Made by a program: the position numbers and the translations under genes. Below, piece after piece: positions 60,271 through 62,135 of a stretch of 62,135 nt of DNA; within the stretch, counting starts at the first letter, position 1, and every line of letters begins with the position of its first letter. The notes below the pieces were generated by a model that saw only the letters and a program-made list of their open reading frames with translations, searched no databases and was not told the DNA's origin. Source of the stretch: Bacteroidota bacterium (lineage in GTDB: Bacteria; Bacteroidota; Bacteroidia; Chitinophagales; Chitinophagaceae); NCBI GenBank assembly GCA_023422565.1, contig JAFAGR010000043.1, forward strand, positions 1-62,135, given 5' to 3'.

Positions 60271-62135
60271 GTGCCTGCTTTCAACCAGTCGAGAAAAAAT
60301 GTCATACGCTTAATCTTCATTTTTACCGTACTGGTAATTATCATCCGGCTTTTCGCTCTGCAGGTTGTTTCTTCCAAATACAAAGTGCTTGCGGATGACC
60401 AGGGAACTTTCAGAAAAGTAGTATATCCTGATCGGGGGCTTGTGTTTGACCGTAAGGGAAAAGTGATTCTTCAGAACACTATTATTTATGATCTGATGGT
60501 GGTTCCGTCTAAAATACGGGGAACCGATACCACCCTGTTATGTAACATACTGGGCATTGATACTGCAGAATTCAGAAAGCGGATTATCACCGCCATCATT
60601 AAAAACCGAAGCTACCGCCCTTCAGTTTTTGAATCTTTGTTAAGTGAAGAGAAGATGGCGAAGATCAATGAAAACATGTACAAGTTTGCGCCCGGTTATT
60701 ATCTGCAGGAAAGGCCGGTGCGTGATTATCCATATGATGCCGGCGGAAATATTCTCGGCTATCTGAGTGAAGTGGATACAAATTTTCTGAAGAAGAGGCC
60801 AGGAGAAGGCTATGTGTCCGGCGACTATGCAGGTAAAACAGGGTTGGAGATCTCCTATGAAAAAGTGCTGATGGGCCAGCGCGGTATTGAATATCTCAAA
60901 CGCGACAATAAGAACAGGATAACCGGCAGGCTGGAAAATGGAATGTATGATACCCTTGCGGTGGCGGGAAGCGATCTGTATACCAGTCTTGATATTGAAT
61001 TGCAGGAACTCGGTGAAAAGCTGATGGAGAACAAGGTGGGCGCTATCGTGGCGATTGATCCGCAAACCGGCGGCATACTGGCCATGGTTAGTAGTCCTAC
61101 CTATAAGCCGCGGCTACTAACGGGTTCAGAAAGAAAGAAGCATTATGTGGAATTACTTCTCGATCCGCGCATTCCTTTTTTGAATCGTACTATCGGGGCC
61201 TATTATGCGCCGGGCTCCACTTTCAAAACATTGCAGGGTCTTGTGGGGCTTGCAGAAGGTGTGGTAACGCCGTCCACCACATTTAGTTGCAACGGAGCTT
61301 TTTACGGGTGCGGCAGACCCATGCGCTGCCTGGACCCCGGTGTCTGGGCGTTAAAAGGTGCAATCACACATTCCTGCAATACCTATTTCGCTCATGTTAT
61401 GCAACGCGTGATAAACAATCCCATTTATCCGGATATAGACAGCAGTCTTAATCACTGGGCCAAATACATGAACGCGTTCGGACTGGGTAAGAAATTAGGG
61501 GTTGACCTTCCTTCTGAAAAGGCAGGGAGAATTCCCACTCCCGCTACTTACAATAAAATTTATGGAGACGGCCGTTGGAATTTTTGCACTTTCCGCTCTG
61601 TAAGCATTGGCCAGGGCGAGGTGGAAACAACTCCTTTGCAGGTGGCAAATGAAATGGCCTACCTCGCAAACAAGGGTTGGTACATCACTCCGCATGTGGT
61701 TGATTCAATTGAGGGTGGAGACAAATTCGGCTTGCTTGCAAACTTCAAAGAGAAACACACGGCGGTAAATATTTCCGACAGTATTTTCGAAGCAGTGCAC
61801 GACGGAATGCAGGGCGTGATGGAAAGCGGAACCGGGCGGCGTGCAAAAGTGCCGGGCATTGAAGTGTGCGGTAAAACAGGAACCGTTGAAAATTCATACC
61901 GTGGCGTGAAACAGAAAGACCATGCCTTCTTTTCCGCATTTGCTCCCCGCCGAAATCCGCGTATAGCCATAGCCGTTATATGTGAGAACGCCGGTTTCGG
62001 AGCTACATCAGCCGCCCCGATAGCCAGCCTTATGATTGAGAAATATCTTAAAGACAGTATTGAAGGAAAGGAAAGAAAAGACCTGGTGGAAAAAATAAGC
62101 AGCATGAACCTTATTCCGCCGCGGTTGGTCCAGGC
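60271..62135 (+). CDS. mrdA: Penicillin-binding protein 2 (MrdA), 3' truncated by window end
   Basis: The frame is open to the window end. The start is a GTG at 60271, 23 bases after mreD; no in-frame ATG precedes the membrane segment (about 10-30), so GTG is best. The N-terminal PBP dimerisation domain (about 50-220) leads to the transpeptidase domain: Ser316 in STFK, Ser368 in SCN, and Lys535 in KTGT, the full catalytic set. PBP2 cross-links peptidoglycan during elongation under MreBCD. At least 621 codons are visible, so only a short C-terminal tail should be missing. The rodA gene would be expected next, outside this window. Confidence 0.95.
   Translation, partial: MPAFNQSRKNVIRLIFIFTVLVIIIRLFALQVVSSKYKVLADDQGTFRKVVYPDRGLVFDRKGKVILQNTIIYDLMVVPSKIRGTDTTLLCNILGIDTAEFRKRIITAIIKNRSYRPSVFESLLSEEKMAKINENMYKFAPGYYLQERPVRDYPYDAGGNILGYLSEVDTNFLKKRPGEGYVSGDYAGKTGLEISYEKVLMGQRGIEYLKRDNKNRITGRLENGMYDTLAVAGSDLYTSLDIELQELGEKLMENKVGAIVAIDPQTGGILAMVSSPTYKPRLLTGSERKKHYVELLLDPRIPFLNRTIGAYYAPGSTFKTLQGLVGLAEGVVTPSTTFSCNGAFYGCGRPMRCLDPGVWALKGAITHSCNTYFAHVMQRVINNPIYPDIDSSLNHWAKYMNAFGLGKKLGVDLPSEKAGRIPTPATYNKIYGDGRWNFCTFRSVSIGQGEVETTPLQVANEMAYLANKGWYITPHVVDSIEGGDKFGLLANFKEKHTAVNISDSIFEAVHDGMQGVMESGTGRRAKVPGIEVCGKTGTVENSYRGVKQKDHAFFSAFAPRRNPRIAIAVICENAGFGATSAAPIASLMIEKYLKDSIEGKERKDLVEKISSMNLIPPRLVQ

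Overview
The window is chromosomal DNA from a member of the Bacteroidota, most likely from the Chitinophagia/Sphingobacteriia side. The evidence is a GldC gliding-motility homologue, DUF4290, BatD, a BtuB/BtuG-type cobalamin uptake pair, a MurA with Asp at the usual Cys position, and many start-proximal TAnnTTTG boxes, which are the Bacteroidota -7 promoter element. GC content is moderate and coding is dense. I see no phage, insertion sequence, integron, CRISPR array or rRNA. One tRNA is present, tRNA-Arg(CCG).

Layout. 1-3522 (+): end of an OmpA-family protein, a 3-hydroxyacyl-CoA dehydrogenase, an SDR epimerase and a secreted carboxypeptidase-regulatory-like protein. 3643-6335 (-): LpxD, a thioredoxin-fold protein and a LuxR-type response regulator. 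6340-14058: a signalling block of two PAS-rich histidine kinases (eight and four PAS domains) on the minus strand with that regulator, and a second LuxR-type regulator divergent from them. 14106-15395: MarC, tRNA-Arg and a repeat-bearing gap. 15396-21812 (-): a cobalamin riboswitch followed by btuB, a btuG-like propeller lipoprotein, a second TonB receptor and a small lipoprotein. 22005-24872 (+): TolC and HlyD-type efflux parts. 24895-31197: housekeeping genes in divergent pairs (TadA, glutathione peroxidase, DusB, CPBP protease, CdsA, Psd, a tiny Lys/Cys-rich secreted peptide, YjjG-like HAD, SDR). 31275-33032 (+): BatD. 33033-47154 (-): a long block with an OmpR/HK pair, NadK, a BamA/TamA-like barrel, CBS protein, hydrolase, CvpA, YqeY, GldC, glycosyltransferase, CNNM/CorC protein, Gmk, MurA, DUF4290, VanZ, GcvH, cyclophilin and a small conserved protein. 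47223-52804 (+): SerS, the DUF1800/DUF1501 pair and a DUF418 membrane protein. 52854-56120 (-): two tandem POT-family peptide transporters. 56290 to the end (+): PurD, then the rod-shape operon mreB-mreC-mreD-PBP2, with PBP2 cut by the window end.

How the genes fit together. Several blocks serve the cell envelope: LpxD (lipid A), MurA and MreBCD-PBP2 (peptidoglycan and shape), CdsA and Psd (phospholipid), the outer-membrane barrels, and TolC/HlyD. The riboswitch block is the clearest regulated system: low cobalamin should raise synthesis of the receptor (BtuB) and its surface lipoprotein (BtuG-like), and possibly of the second receptor and lipoprotein behind them. I did not find a clearly new multi-gene system. 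The items most worth follow-up are the HK-HK-RR/RR module, the extended riboswitch-led uptake block, the small secreted Lys/Cys peptide, the DUF1800/DUF1501/DUF418 run, and the intergenic hairpin repeats.
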